NCBI GenBank assembly: GCA_020086605.1
Contig: JACBWW010000012.1
Span: 11,005,472 to 11,069,471, forward strand
Source of the DNA: Lanius collurio
Taxonomy: Eukaryota > Chordata > Aves > Passeriformes > Laniidae
Direction of reading: 5' to 3'
Length of the DNA: 64,000 bases
Shown: piece by piece, positions 50,701 to 64,000 of the stretch
How the letters are laid out: each line of letters starts with the position of its first letter
How positions within the stretch are numbered: position 1 is the first letter of the stretch
Notes under the pieces: generated by a model
Database searches by the model: none
Seen by the model: the letters and a program-made list of their open reading frames with translations, nothing else
Told to the model about the DNA's origin: nothing
Made by a program: the position numbers and the translations under genes

Positions 50701-53700
50701 GAAGCTGAACTTCCCACACAAACTTTGTTAACAACACTAAAATCCAAGATTAGCCTAGATCTTAAATATTTTCTTCCCTGTTCTTATCAGAAAAAAATAA
50801 GCGTATGAAAATTAGGAGTAAAATGAATAAACAAATAGAATAAATAGTTTATTGAGCACACCACAATAAGACCTACAATAACTCTTCCAAAAGACAATCT
50901 TTCTGAGCAGTGAGGAAGCTGCAACTGACCTCTTCAGCTTGCTATGTCATCAATGTTTTTACCTTCAGCTATAAGCTCCCAAGACATGGCTGGAAGATTC
51001 TGGTGCAGCATTTTGTTGCTGCCAGATTTCTACTACTGCATTCACCTTGATGCCTTCCCTGCTGATCTCAGTGGCTCCACACCTCCACAGGCAGCATGCC
51101 TGGGAAGCTCACCTCACCTCACCACCCCCCAGTATTTGTGCCACTGCTCAGCAGAACATCCCATCTATGCATCCGCTGTGATAGCGCTTTCACCGTGACA
51201 CAGCTCACAGGTGCAGAGGAGGAACATGAGGGGCTGAAGAATGATGTAAACGAGAACAGGAGACTTAAATTTTTAACAAGGAGCTTTTGGAAGGCCTTCA
51301 GGGACAGCACAGCCTGTCAGAGAGAAGGCTGTCAGAGAGAAGCCATGAAAAGTTCCACAAATAGATGTATCTGCTGTACAGTGAGTGAGGATACAATCAG
51401 AAAGCTTACATTTGCTTATAAAAAGGTAAAGAGGCAAGGATGCAACAATGGAATTGCAGTAAGACTCAGAAAGATATTTCTAACAGCTGATTCTGAATGG
51501 GCTTTAATATTATATGACCCATCATAATATGATCCATATTGACCTATCCTGAGATGATGAGGCTTTGGGCAGGTGTTCTAGAAGGTTACACTGATAGAAA
51601 AAGCCAAACCACTGAAAGAAACAACAGCTTTAAGGGTGGCCTGCTTGTAGGTGCATGGAGGCATAGGTCCATGCTGGAGACAACACACAAGGAGTCCAAG
51701 CCTCTGGAAGGACAGCATGGAAAAATCAAGCAGGGGCAATTCAATTTTAAGGCCCTGTTCAGCACCACCTGCTTCTCCTGGGTTGTATATCTGAAGCTCT
51801 TTTGCTTTCCCTGGTTTGTCAGTAGTTGGCTACGATCTTTCCAGTTTCACTATTGCCTGCATTCAACCCCTATTTAGGACTTAAGACATGTATTTACCAA
51901 AGCAGTAAAATTAGGGGTCTTGAAAGGGCAGAGGGAGGTCAGTATGGAAGCAGCATCTGAAGCAAAACCCTCATATGAGCAGTCACATTTTCCCCAGAAA
52001 GCACACCAAAAATCACATGGAGAAATCTTATCCACCCCTTTTATTAAGTTCATTAAACTCTCACTATAATAGTATTTCAAGATGGCTATGTGCCTGAGGT
52101 AACACCAAGGTATCAATCCAGTTTCTTTGCTTTCCTGAGTTAGTGGGATGGGCCAGGTTTTTCTTTTAGTACATAATACTCTCTTCTCTCCTTTCTCCTC
52201 CTTTCCAATTTTCCAATTCATCTCTCTTTCTTTCTAATTTCACATCTTTTTTGTGTGACTGTGCAACAGGAAAACTGGATGTAGCATTTCATTCCTGAGG
52301 ATCTTAGATGCAGGGGTTCCACTGCCAAATGCCAAAGCTGTGACCCAGATGACTCCATCTCTGAGTGCTGCTCCTGTGCATCTGCTGCCTGACAAACTAA
52401 CAGACCCTTGAAGAACATAGCTGCAAGCAGGGGCAATCACCATTCAAGGAAACTTTTGTTTTAAGACACCCAGCAGAGATGGCTTCAAAGGTTAGCAGGA
52501 AGATACTGAATCCCACCTGGTATGGAGCCCCAGGGGCAAGACAGTGATAAAGCACTGAGCGTTCCCAAAGGTGCAGCACACTGAACAGTTTCAAGGAACT
52601 GAAGTTTTCAGGTTAAAGCTCTATGTAAACACACTGCACTGGGAAGGGATAGCAGACAAAAATGTGAGGATTAGTTAAGTCAAGTTACCAGATGAATTTT
52701 CTCTGCTTATTTCAGGAAAGATTGCCCTGAAAATAAAGACAATAAGAAAGCCAAAGAGAGTCAAGGGAGAAGCCTCAAACAAAACAAGTCCCAAACACAA
52801 GACAAGATAGAAACTGCTACTTTTTCAGTAGATTTCAGTACTCTATTTAGCAGCATTTCTATTTAACTAATAGGCAGTTTGATTTTAGCCAGACACTTAG
52901 AGACAGTTTTTACAGCACTCGCATCAATCAGAAGAAGCAGAATGAGAAATCATTCTTGTATTTTTGATACTGAGGCTTCCCATGATTTATCTCAGCAGCA
53001 TCACATGGATATTGAAAAGGACAGTGAAAATACATGATCTTAGAAGAGATATTCCACATACTTCCCACCAGGCTTATCTGGAAACATGCTAAAATACACA
53101 TCAGATACATTCTTTTCCTATTGCTTTTTATAGTGTCTCAAGCAGAAAAATATAAAGTGTGAAAAGTAACACCCCAATCTAAATTAAGGATGTGGGCCTT
53201 TTCCCATCCAGTGATGGGAAGGAGCTAATCTATCAGAGCAATTTTAGAATTAATAAATTTCATAACGATTAATATATGGATCTAATCTACATTCAATGTT
53301 ATCCAAATTACCTTGTGCTGAAAGAACAAGTTCTGAATAATGAAGAGAAACAAATGAAGCTCACAGAAAAATAATTAAAGTTGGGGAGTTGCAACGGGAA
53401 TTGGAGTCAACACTGCTTCATGTTCTGTGTTGAAAATTCATCCCTACGGTTACCCAGCTTCCTCATCCATAAGGTGGAGATGATAATACTCGCTTTGGTT
53501 CCAAGAGTATGCCAGTAAGATCCACAGATAAGCCATCAGAACTGCTATTATTAATATCATATATGCTTGGCATGCATTTTTTACTTCAAAACAGCTTTAC
53601 AAAATGCATTTCTGGTCTACTCTCAGTGTTTAGGGAATCACTTTTGTAGACTTCAGAAAAGTAATTCTCAATTTATTTACTACACTTGGGCATAGTCTTT

Positions 53701-56700
53701 GCCATTGACTTTAATTCTATTTTACAGCTTATTAGTTTTATGGGATTTTGTTCTCTGTACAATGTGGGAACACAGAAGCGCAATGATTCAACTAACACCA
53801 GTTTTACCAACCAGCCAGATTTAACAGGCTATTTCTTGTTGTATTCTATAAACACAGTGAGCAGCCAATCTGATAGCTAATGATGCAAACCATAAGCAGA
53901 GGTAGTGTTTTGTGCCAAGATACAATATGTAGAGATTGCAAAAGCTCACAGTGAAATTTCCGTGGAAAAAAAAATACAGCATGGAGGTTTCTGTCATTTT
54001 GTGCAATTCAAAACAGAGTATCTCTACTATGAAAAACAGATAGATTAAACATAAAAAACCCAAAGATATTGACAGAATGAGAGAACACCTCATATAGTTC
54101 ATGGAAGATATCTGCAACCAATTGCAGGAAAACTTTGTCAGAACAGGATTCCCAGATTTATTTTCATGCTCTGCCATCCAGACTTTGGTCTAAATGACAA
54201 AGCAGATTATATGGGAAGCACAAAATGTACTAGCTTCTGGAGAGGGCTTATTTTTTAGTATCTGCGAAGTTGTTGAAGAATCTTACATAAGAAGTTATTT
54301 ATAATGACTTAAAAATAGAATTTTCTTTGAGGTATCCTCTACAAATTAGAGAAAAAAAAAAGACTTAAGAAACAGGATGAGATTTGTTTTTAAAGCGGGC
54401 TTTTTTAAAAAAAAACATATCTTTGTAGGTCTCTCAAAAGGGAGACTGGTATGCTATCAGCATTTTCTGAACTGGCACAGAAGCTACAGGGGATAGTGGA
54501 TTATAAAATGCTGTCCTTGATGACATACAGACAATAAAATGACAAAAAAGTCTTAAAAATTCAGAATGAAATAGCAGAGTTGGCAGTAATGACCTAATTC
54601 ACAGTTCCTGAGTGCTGGAATTTGACAGTACTGGATCATTAGAAATGCCTTAGTAACACAGACATCTCTCCTGAACAAACTGATATCACTACAATCCATC
54701 AATTTGCTGGAATTTCATAACCACACTAGGCTTCATTTCTCAGGTATTGTGGTCAACAGCTATAGGCAAAATATGTGTCTCTCTTCCAGTTATCTTTTTT
54801 TTTAATCATATAACTTTTTGCTTCATTTTGCAAGTATTTCTTCATTTTGATTTTATTCATCCTTACACTTTTTCTGTAGAATAATGGACTATAATTCATG
54901 AAAAATCTGCTCAGCTGTAGAAATAAGCATTCTGTTCGATTCTTCATGACAGATTTAAGATGTCATTGTCAGCTTTAGGATATTTGCCTGTATTAGCCAT
55001 CTTGCCAGCATTAAGATAGTAAGAGAAAAGTTAAGGGTATGCTGGAAGGCCCATGAGGCCAAGGGAGTCTTTCTATTGACATCAGCTATTTTGTACCACG
55101 TTCTTCTAGCAAGGGATTAGGACACAAAGAAGAGCTTCTCATGCCAAATTCTGTACTTCTTCATTTGCACTCATTTTCATTGAGAATAAAGTCTGCTGGG
55201 ACTGCCACTCCTGCACCCTTTATCCAAGTTTCAATGATTTCACTGATGGGTGAAGGGGAGCTTTGCAAGAGATGGACAAGTGCCACAGACAGGGAAGAGA
55301 GAGGGCAGAGGACATGCTGGGGAATATAGTCACACAGGGCCAGCAGGACCCATCCTGTCACCTGAAGCTAGGTTTACAAGGTTGAGATGGATGTGGAAAA
55401 AACGACATCAGGGTGGGGAAAAAGCAATTAAGGGTAGGCTGTCTATTAGGGATGAGACTGGAATGGAGAAAAGGGCGGCAAAGAGGAGGGTCAAGAAATG
55501 GCAGGAGTAGTAACAGCAGATGCAATTGACATTAACCAGAGCTGCTTGGGGGTAATGATGAGGTGGGGACGCCCTTGAGTACTGCAGCCTGTTGCCCTAA
55601 ATTGGAACAACCAACCAAGCCTGTTGTTCTGAGCACATCACGTGTGCTGACCTGCTGGCGCACCCGGGAGAGCTGAGTGGGATGGGCACAAGGGAACATC
55701 CAAGGCGGATGGATTAAGCATTCAGTGTTGTCGTGGTGGTGCATGTACCAAGCCTGACAGCATCAGCCTCTTCCTGACCTTCTCCTCACATGCACACCAG
55801 CATAAGGAAACCCTCTCCCACCAACACTGCGTCATCTCCCTGAAATGGCATCAGCTAAATTGATAAAGGCAGCGGCACTTTTCCATTGGCATAGCTTCGT
55901 ATGTATTAGGGGCTTTGCCAGGATAATTTCCCTAGCTAGGAGGGGATGATTATTTTTAGGTGTCTCTACACAACATATGTATACTGGAAAAATCATCTGA
56001 AGTCATTTCACTGCTTGCCTAGTCTCAAAGAAGGAGTTAATGTCTTCAAATTCAGTAAAGTGGAAGAGAAGGTAATGAAATTGAATTGCCCATTTCTTCA
56101 CAAAAATGCTACATGAAATTATTGCATTCTTACATTGAAAGCATTATTTTGGGGACAATAGGGACTTAGCTAGAAAACTAGGCAAAAGTCTCTTCCTTCC
56201 AAATTGATTTTTCCACTGGTACTTTTCTAAAATATCCCTTAGATCTTTTTTCAGTTTGTTTCATATACACAACATTTTCCTATAAGTATTACTGCCTTTA
56301 GGTGCTGCACAAATTATCCTTAAAAGTAGTATATTGTGTATTATCCTCACAGATATCAAATCCAAGTACCCCCACTCAGAGTGTAAACTACTGATAACCA
56401 AGCCTTAGTTTTCCAGCAGACAGATGTGCTGTCTTTGGGTGCCAGCTGTGCTTCTGAAGTTTGGTTCAAATTCTGAAGTGAGATGGCACAGAGCAAAAAA
56501 GAAATAATATATGAGTCATTATCCTCAAAAACAAAAGCGAGTTCTACACCTCTCAAAGAGAGCTAGCTGAAAAGAAGAGAAAGGGGCTTGTTCATTAAGG
56601 AGAAGACTTAGTAAAATTCAGAGACCAGCCTGCAGAAATAAATGTGACTGGCTCCACACCAAGACACCTACAGTAGCTATAAACCTAGAAAAGTCACTAA

Positions 56701-59700
56701 ATATATAAACTCTCAATAATTATAAGGTTTTTTTATTAACATCTGTTCCATTTTTCAGAGACAGTGACTGAATGTCTACTAAATAACCACTGGAAAATGT
56801 CCACCTGCATTCACAGCACATTTACAACTGAGCAAAAGCCGGTTCAATGCTACAAAATGCAAACAATTGCACAAAGCAGCATAATGCTAGAGAATCCAGG
56901 CACTCCTAGGAGGAATCTGAGATTTGGGATGTTAGTCATTGCCAGCATATTTCTTGTTTGGTTTAGCTACTAAAATATTTAACAGTACCATACATACTTT
57001 ATTAGTGTTCTCTCAGGAAGACCAGTACTTTATACATAGTGTGTTTGCTAACAGGAAGAAGATTTTAAGCTGCTAAACAGGAAGTTCTGTTTGTTAGGAT
57101 TTGTTCATCACTGAAATAGCCAAGAGTTTGGAATTAGATCAACCTACATGCAGTGTCAAAAATTACATTTACAAGGTAAATAACAAAATAACCTCTATGC
57201 CTTTTTTGTTGTTGATACTGCTCAGTGGGGAAGATTTCTGACATGCAGATAAAACTTTTTTTTCTTAGTTATAAGCTATTGAAATTCCCAACAAATTTTG
57301 AAATAATTAAATCAGATGGAAAGAACTTGCATGAATTTTAATTTTAAAAAATCATGATGAATATATGGGCAGGTGACTTTCCATAATTCTTAGGCAGGCG
57401 TAATCACAGTTCTCCTGGTCTTTGACATAACACTCAGATTTTATTTGAGGCCCAGATATAACATTTGGCAGTTGTACACAAGAATGATCTCAAGTGAAAC
57501 CCTCTTTACAATGATCGTCAGTTCCCTGTTTCAGGTGGTTGAATAAAGATGACATTCACCTGAAATACTTCGACATTGCAAAACCAAAAAACCAACAAGC
57601 AGTCTGATCCTGATCCTGTTCCCATTTAACTCAAGAGAATTTTTCTCTACCCACTGCTTATATTCTTTCATGGAAAAGCAGAGATAGCTCAAGGCAGCAG
57701 GCAAGGTAGGCAGCAGCCTGGAGCAGAAAGCTGCCTACACCACCCAGGAGAAGAGAAGCACGGTGCTCATTTGCAATTCCACAGTCCTCACTGGTGCACT
57801 GTCTCACAACTCGGATGCACTGCCTGAGATCAAGGCTTTCAGATGAAATTTCACCAGTCTATGAGTACCCACTGTTTATAGGTCCCAGCTGCTCTGGAAC
57901 TGGACAGCTGATTTCTGAAAAATTCTTCTGTATTACAAAATTATTACTACTATGTAAATAATCTCCTGTAAAAATCTGTATTTTTATATTCTCACCAAAT
58001 GAACCCTCACTTGATGCTGGGCAATGCTTGCTTCTCTCAGTACTTTTTCACAGTTGGTAGATATTTTGTTTTGTCTTGTTTTGTTTTCTAAATCTGTGTA
58101 AAGCAACTCCAGACTGATTTCAGTTCCACGCTGCACAGATTTTTCCCAGAAAAGACTGAATTTTTTTCTTTTCTATGTTTTCGGGGAATATTTAAATATT
58201 TTATATAAAAACAGAAACACCTTCAGCAGGGGTGCTGAGAGACCTCCACTGTGGCTAATGAGGCTCACAGTCAGATACCAAATCAGGCAAGACGAGAGAT
58301 GGGAATAGGAAAGCCTCAGTGCTGCCAACCTGATTTGTCGTGCATAGGGCATTTCCTCCTGGTTTTGGGAGATAGGGATGGATACAACTTGCCTGGCTCC
58401 AGAACTGAACACTGTCAGCCCCAATCGGCTACCCTAGGGGTAAGACTGATTCTACTCTCCAAGGCATCTCTCATTATGGGCAGCTGTAGGCGGTTCATGT
58501 GTAAGTTCAACAAGGGACATCAAGAATTAAGCCTGAAATAACCTTCAGACTCTGAGAAGTAAGTGTCACACAGCAAAACCTTCATATATTTACCTACACA
58601 GGAGTCCTGTACTGCACTTAACCTTTTGATCTCAAATAAAGTCACTGGTCTCATCAGTGTGTGGGTGCTGATCTCCATGAAGGAAGGTAGGTTAAAGCAC
58701 AGACTTAGTTTGTTAGTCTTCTTTCATCCCACTCCATACAAACTCCTAACATTTAATCTTTCTGGTCTTCCTTAAGAGTCAGGAAATATAAGAAATCAGT
58801 GGGTGTTTTTAAGCACTTCAGATGCCAAACTATGAGTTGAACAGTTATAATATGTGATTCAATTCAAATGAGTCTCTCTGTGTCCTTACACTCTGAAGGT
58901 TACCCAAAAGATTACACTTCCTTAGAGCTGTCTGTATCGCCAAATCAAGAGACTTCAGATGAAAATCAGGTATTTGCAAATTCTTAGTCAGAAACTATTG
59001 CAAGCGTCACTAGCTTTCCAAACTAAAGCATTTAGAAAACAATCTCACCACTATAGAGGAAAACTTAGCAGGGATCTGTTGATTAGAAAACATTAGAATT
59101 AGTATTATTTAGTTCAGAGGGCTTATGTGATAATACCTTCTTGTTAAAATGAGGTAGGTTGTTAAAGATGTCACAAAATTACTGACAGGGACTTCAACAA
59201 AGAAAAAAAAATACCCTTTGATGTTGCCAAGAGAACTGGGAACAGTTTTGGAGGGGAGTGTATTCTGATCTGGTTTTGTATTTGGGAATATTTTCCCAAA
59301 ACATGGCTAATGGCAGATTCCCCTTTTAGGGCTTCAATCTGAGAACAGTGGTCAGTCCCCAACCATTTGAATCAATCCTGATTTGCAAATAGAAACTTGA
59401 AGTTTTTTTCATACCTATTCCTGTGGCTGGCTACAAAGGATTTTCCTATCAGTACAATGGTACATTGCAGACTGTGTGCTAATGCTCTCACCCCTTCTCT
59501 GTGCTGCTGTTACAAGGCAGTGTGCTGGTAAGGAAATCTGGGCTCATTAATCCTGCCAATACTCTGCACCGTGTCATGTGCTGCTCATTAGGAACTGCGG
59601 GCACCCAGACTGTCTCAGCCCATCAGTTACAGAAGTTACAGCAGCCTTTCCCCTCTTGCTGGTAATAAAGACATGAAGTCTGCCACATTTGTCTTCAGAA

Positions 59701-62700
59701 TAAGAAAAGCAGCAAGTGCTAATTAAAGGAGGTGCCACAGTAGGCTGTACATTAAACGTCATTCAGAATGAACACTGGAGTGTGAAGGATGGAAAGCTTG
59801 CTTCCTTTTTCCAAGACACATAGATGAAAGTTAAACACTGAATGACCTCTCTGAAACAGTATAATCTGCATCTATTTTCCCAATTTCTGTATAGCAATGA
59901 AACATCCTAAAACCTTGTATTAAGAATTTAACTGCAGCATTCAACAGGCTTTTAGCATTTAAACAAGTTTCAAGTTTGTTCTTTCAGTGCAGGATCAGCT
60001 CCAGTCCAGCACTGGATTTACTTCATCTGTCCATACAGACACACTGCTGTAATTTGTGAGCAGGATTTGCATAAGTGCAGGGTGAAGTAGTGAAGGACAG
60101 CAACAATTGAAAGGGGTTTCTTCTTATAAAGGTTTATAAATTCTGGTGTCCTAGAGGTTATCTATTGGGACTACTACAGCATGTCTCACCTGAGATAAAG
60201 TGAGCACCTCACCAGCTGTGACTAAGGGAGATATGCTGGTTGGTGCATCTCTTCTGCAAACCCAGTCCCATTTATGCTAGCTTCAAACACCACATCTACC
60301 CTAGGCAACATCTTGTATTGTTCATCTCTTCCTTCCTTTAGAATGTTTTTCCCAGGACAGGGTTGTCTTACTGTAGACACAACTATCAGTGTCCTGCTAT
60401 ACCCACAAGCAGTGCTGGCTCTTCTTCACAGCTATCTCATGTCCATTTCATGAGAACTATTGTCATGGCCTTCCCAATCCTCATCTTTTTCAAAACTAAG
60501 CAGCATTGCTAAACCCTTACTTAGAACTCAAGCTTCCCGTGCCTTTGGTATTTCTTGATACTCCTGTCTAGACTGTCTCCTGTTGCTCACTCTCTCTCCT
60601 ACAGTACTAAAATGGACAAGGTGCTCCACCTGGGACCTCAGCAGGCCAAAGTAATTATGCACATATTTTGCAGTCATTACTTAGGGCAATCTACACATTA
60701 ACTACTCCAGATTATTTTCCCTGAAGTAAGTCTGCTCTCAGTTTATGTTAAACTATGCAGCAATCACACTGGAAGAGCAATAAAAGCATCCATTTATGTA
60801 GCTCACCTGGAATAGTTGCTCTGTCTCAAGTTTTGAGGTGACATTTTTCCAAACTATTATTGTCACCATACGCACACATGCAAATATATGCATTCCCTTA
60901 TTTCAGACCTGATGTCTACATCCATCCTGCATAAGACTGTTAAACTTTCAACAGTTCTGCACTTTACTGAGAGCTACCAAAGACAGAGAGAGAATGTCAG
61001 CGAGCATTTCTGAAAATAACACATAGCTTTGTAAGACCATCTTTTTCAGCTATCTGGAAGCAATCTAGATTTATTTTTATTATTGTAATAGAGTAGGTGT
61101 CAGAACTGTTCACCAAACAATATACTTAAATGAAATCTTAAACATTATTTTACAGGACTAATCAATGCATCACAGCACCAATTTTCATCCACAGTGCAGA
61201 AAAGGTCAGTATGCAAATTGCAATATGCTAAGAATGGATCCACTCTGAGTAATTCCCAATCAAGTTAGGGGAACTACATCCTGAAGACAAAGTTTGGCTT
61301 TTTGTTTTACCTCTGATATTTTGAATCTGTTCTACAGACTAATGCGGGATTTAAAATGTCAAGGGAGAAAAATGAGAAATTAAGGAAAGCAGAAATAACA
61401 TTTTCTGTCTTTATGCACAGTCTATTTATACAGTAGAAATCTTTGCATTACTTTTTCTGTGAAAAAACACATTTGATTATCCATCTGTTTATTCTGCTTT
61501 TCTTTAATTTCAATCTTTTTCTACTTACCTTTGTTTAAATTGTAAAAGTACTTATTACTGCTAAATGCATATTAGATGAACCTTAGAACAACACTAGCTG
61601 TTGGTTTGCTTTTTTTTTTTTTAATCAGGGAAGCAATGATAATGATCTTTTAAGGTGTTTGAATGTACCCATACAATTCTGAAGACCAGTCTGGTCAGTA
61701 TGATCTCAAGCCGTTTGTAGGTGACAAAAAATTTTGCAAATTTCTTTTTGACAGAAATTTTAACATCATATAAAATCATAAGTAAAATTATGCAAAGACC
61801 AATGACTTTCATGAATGCATGATTAGAATATATTTCTTCTGTTAAATAGCTGAGATCTTCAAATGAATGGAGAAGGAAAAGTAGAAATCATTATGCACAG
61901 CATGCGTCCCATACTTCATGTGCAAGTTTGTAACCAAGAGAACAACTGAAATATATACAAAGTATGTAGCAGTTACTGTACCTGGAAAGTACCTGGCAAA
62001 CTGGTTAATTTTGCATATTTATGGCCATGATACTGGTGCTTAGTATCTAACAGGCATAAGTTTTGCTGGGTAAAATTGCTCTGGAATAAATACAGGATTT
62101 GATAGGTACAGCAGTTATACGTACATAAATCTGAATCCACGCATTCAGAAAGTCCTTTGGGACTAATCCATTCTGGAATAAAACATTATGGATGACAGCC
62201 ATGTTACAGTAAACTTTCCAAATGAACTATATTTATTTATTAAAGAGGGCTTCTGTTCAGCATAAAGGTGCTAAAATTTTTAATTTTTCCCAGCCTGAAA
62301 TTTCATACAGTCTTAACTCCTTTTATTTTTCAGATACACTCATGTTTTTCTTTCTTAATTACCAGTAAGAAGCTGCTAGATGCTTCCATTGAACTGCTAC
62401 AACACTGGTAGGCATTAATATATCTTCATTAGTTCTTCATATTATAGAGTTTTTAGATCATGTCAGAAAAAGATGCATCTGAGGATGGAAAATACTGTGC
62501 TGTTATACATGTTTTAGCACTACAGATATGAAAATCTGAGAGGTCAGAACAAAGAGCACTTTACTTGGATACACGTGAAACATGGAGAATATGGCATTTT
62601 TCTCTGTCCCCTTCCTAAAAATTTCCAGTGCTTGCTTTTGACATATGATGGACATTCAGCTGTTACCTTTATAAAAAAATCTGTCAGACACCAGCACTTT

Positions 62701-64000
62701 TCTCCTAAGTGGCCGTAAGTCCACCATGATTGCAATTATTCTTCTTTTAAAAATCTTAACATTTACTGTCACTGAACTTCCTCTGCTGTCTTATTACTCG
62801 GTCACACTCAATACTGTCAAATCCTTGTACAATTCTTCCCAGTTGACTCAAGCACTGCCATCTGGCTTTATCACTCCAATATTAACCCCTTTTTCCTTAT
62901 GTTGGATTGATGCCTTACAGGATTCCCCCATTGTAAAACTTGATGATTTATTCCCTGTTACTTCCTAACTTCAAAGCTGCTATTAATTCACTGCAAGAGC
63001 TTCCCTTTCATTGCACACCACTTTTAATTCTTTAAAAGTATTCAGGAAAGAACCCTATTAATAACTTCTGGAAATTCAAGTAGATTATAACTGGATCATA
63101 ATTTTTACCCAAATGATTTCCTCCCATGAAGTATTGGGTAGACTTGTGAATTTTGGCCTGTTTCCATTAAGCCAGGCTGTTTAGCCTGGACGATGAACGA
63201 CACATTCCTAAATTACAAGTGACTCCCTATTACCATTCATTTCATGCTGAAGCACTAAACTATAGCTGTGGTTTGAGAACATTCATCCCAATCAGCTCTC
63301 TTTGCACATGGGACTGTCCCACTGTCAGAAAATGAAAACTTATGAATTATGGAATTATTTTTACAGGATTGTTATTAACCATATCCAATTTTTATTTTCT
63401 TTTATTTCTCCAATGCAATAAAAATGAAGGGAGCTGTGGGAGAGAGGAGAAAGCTCTTGAAAAGGAGAAGGTAGCTTTCCTAGAGTTCATTGCTAAGGAA
63501 ACAAACATGCCCAATACCAATGGAGTAGCCCAAATTGAGGGCTTTCTAGCTCAGAGGAGACCTCAAAACTGCAGAGGACAGAGGAAAAAGATCTCTCCAA
63601 TGAAAGTCCCTAAGGAAACAGGTGATTTCACTTGGTGCTCCAGCACAGTCATAAAGCAATATTGTCACAGTGTACCTGACACTGGAGCAGTAGGTATGGG
63701 CTGATATTTTAATATTGAGCTTTTACTGTCATGTCTAAAGAATTTTGGCTGTCTGGTAAAGTGGATAGCAGACACAGACCAAAGTACAGTTATTCACACC
63801 CAGTTTTATGGTTGGTGTTTTCTCATGTTATGACATGAGACAGAAAGAACACAGCACAAAGATTTTTCCCTGCTTGAACTGACAAATGTAGGATTCCTAA
63901 CACAGAAGAAAAATCCATGGTGAAATTCCCATAAGAATTACAATGCTTATCTTTTGCTATAACTATTCAAATATATTCACAGATACAGGTATATGTACCC

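Larger units (their letters stand above)
40317..64000 (-). other. THRB: Upstream intron / 5' region of THRB
   Basis: Beyond the start-codon exon no further coding exon is expected, and none is found. Noncoding 5' UTR exons may exist but cannot be recognised by eye. The content is a CR1 copy (41414-41943), a CpG-rich block with a 57-bp tandem repeat (42190-42665), an assembly gap (42811-43097), an unassigned GC-rich block (about 44430-45010) and otherwise AT-rich DNA to the window end. Frames such as 51096-51527 (143 codons) and 63342-63704 (120 codons) have no recognisable domains. Confidence 0.7.

Noticed and set aside
63342..63704. 120-codon plus-strand frame with a Lys/Glu-rich middle.
   Set aside because: No domain, splice context or homology recognised. 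Length is within what AT-rich intron sequence yields.

Overview
The window is a stretch of vertebrate nuclear DNA, almost certainly from a bird: large AT-rich introns, two runs of Ns, four truncated CR1 (chicken repeat 1) LINE copies, and one gene, thyroid hormone receptor beta (THRB), read on the minus strand. No second protein-coding gene can be supported. Long open frames elsewhere are intronic chance frames or are explained by repeats.

Shared THRB exons lie at the left. From right to left (5' to 3' of the gene) they are the first zinc finger (9497-9597, 101 nt), the second zinc finger (5543-5690, 148 nt), the hinge (3948-4153, 206 nt) and the first ligand-domain exon (1048-1194, 147 nt). 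All have consensus splice sites and phases that join without a break. The last two ligand-domain exons lie beyond position 1.

Three alternative N-termini feed into the first-finger exon, all in phase 1. (a) The TR-beta-2 first exon (CDS 19787-20114, 109 codons plus one base) has its own TATA box (20268-20275) and, 0.5 kb upstream of the start, an overlapping Onecut/OTX site pair like the known cone-photoreceptor enhancer ThrbCRM1. (b) A 65-nt exon (40252-40316) carries ATG TCA G just before its donor. Spliced directly to the finger exon it gives Met-Ser-Gly-Tyr-Ile-Pro, the short avian TR-beta-0, with a predicted 369 residues. (c) The same 65-nt exon spliced to a 264-nt exon at 26761-27024 gives an uninterrupted TR-beta-1 A/B domain of 90 residues, aligning with the mammalian one from its second methionine. 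This exon is far more diverged than the others but has kept its frame and both splice sites. This is the most interesting result in the window, because birds are usually described as having only the beta-0 and beta-2 forms.

The right part (40.3-64 kb) appears to be upstream intron or 5' region. It holds a CpG-rich block (about 42190-42665) with a 57-bp tandem repeat, next to an assembly gap and about 2 kb upstream of the 65-nt exon. That block is a candidate promoter for the beta-0/beta-1 transcripts. Residue comparisons with human or chicken are from memory and by eye, without any database search.
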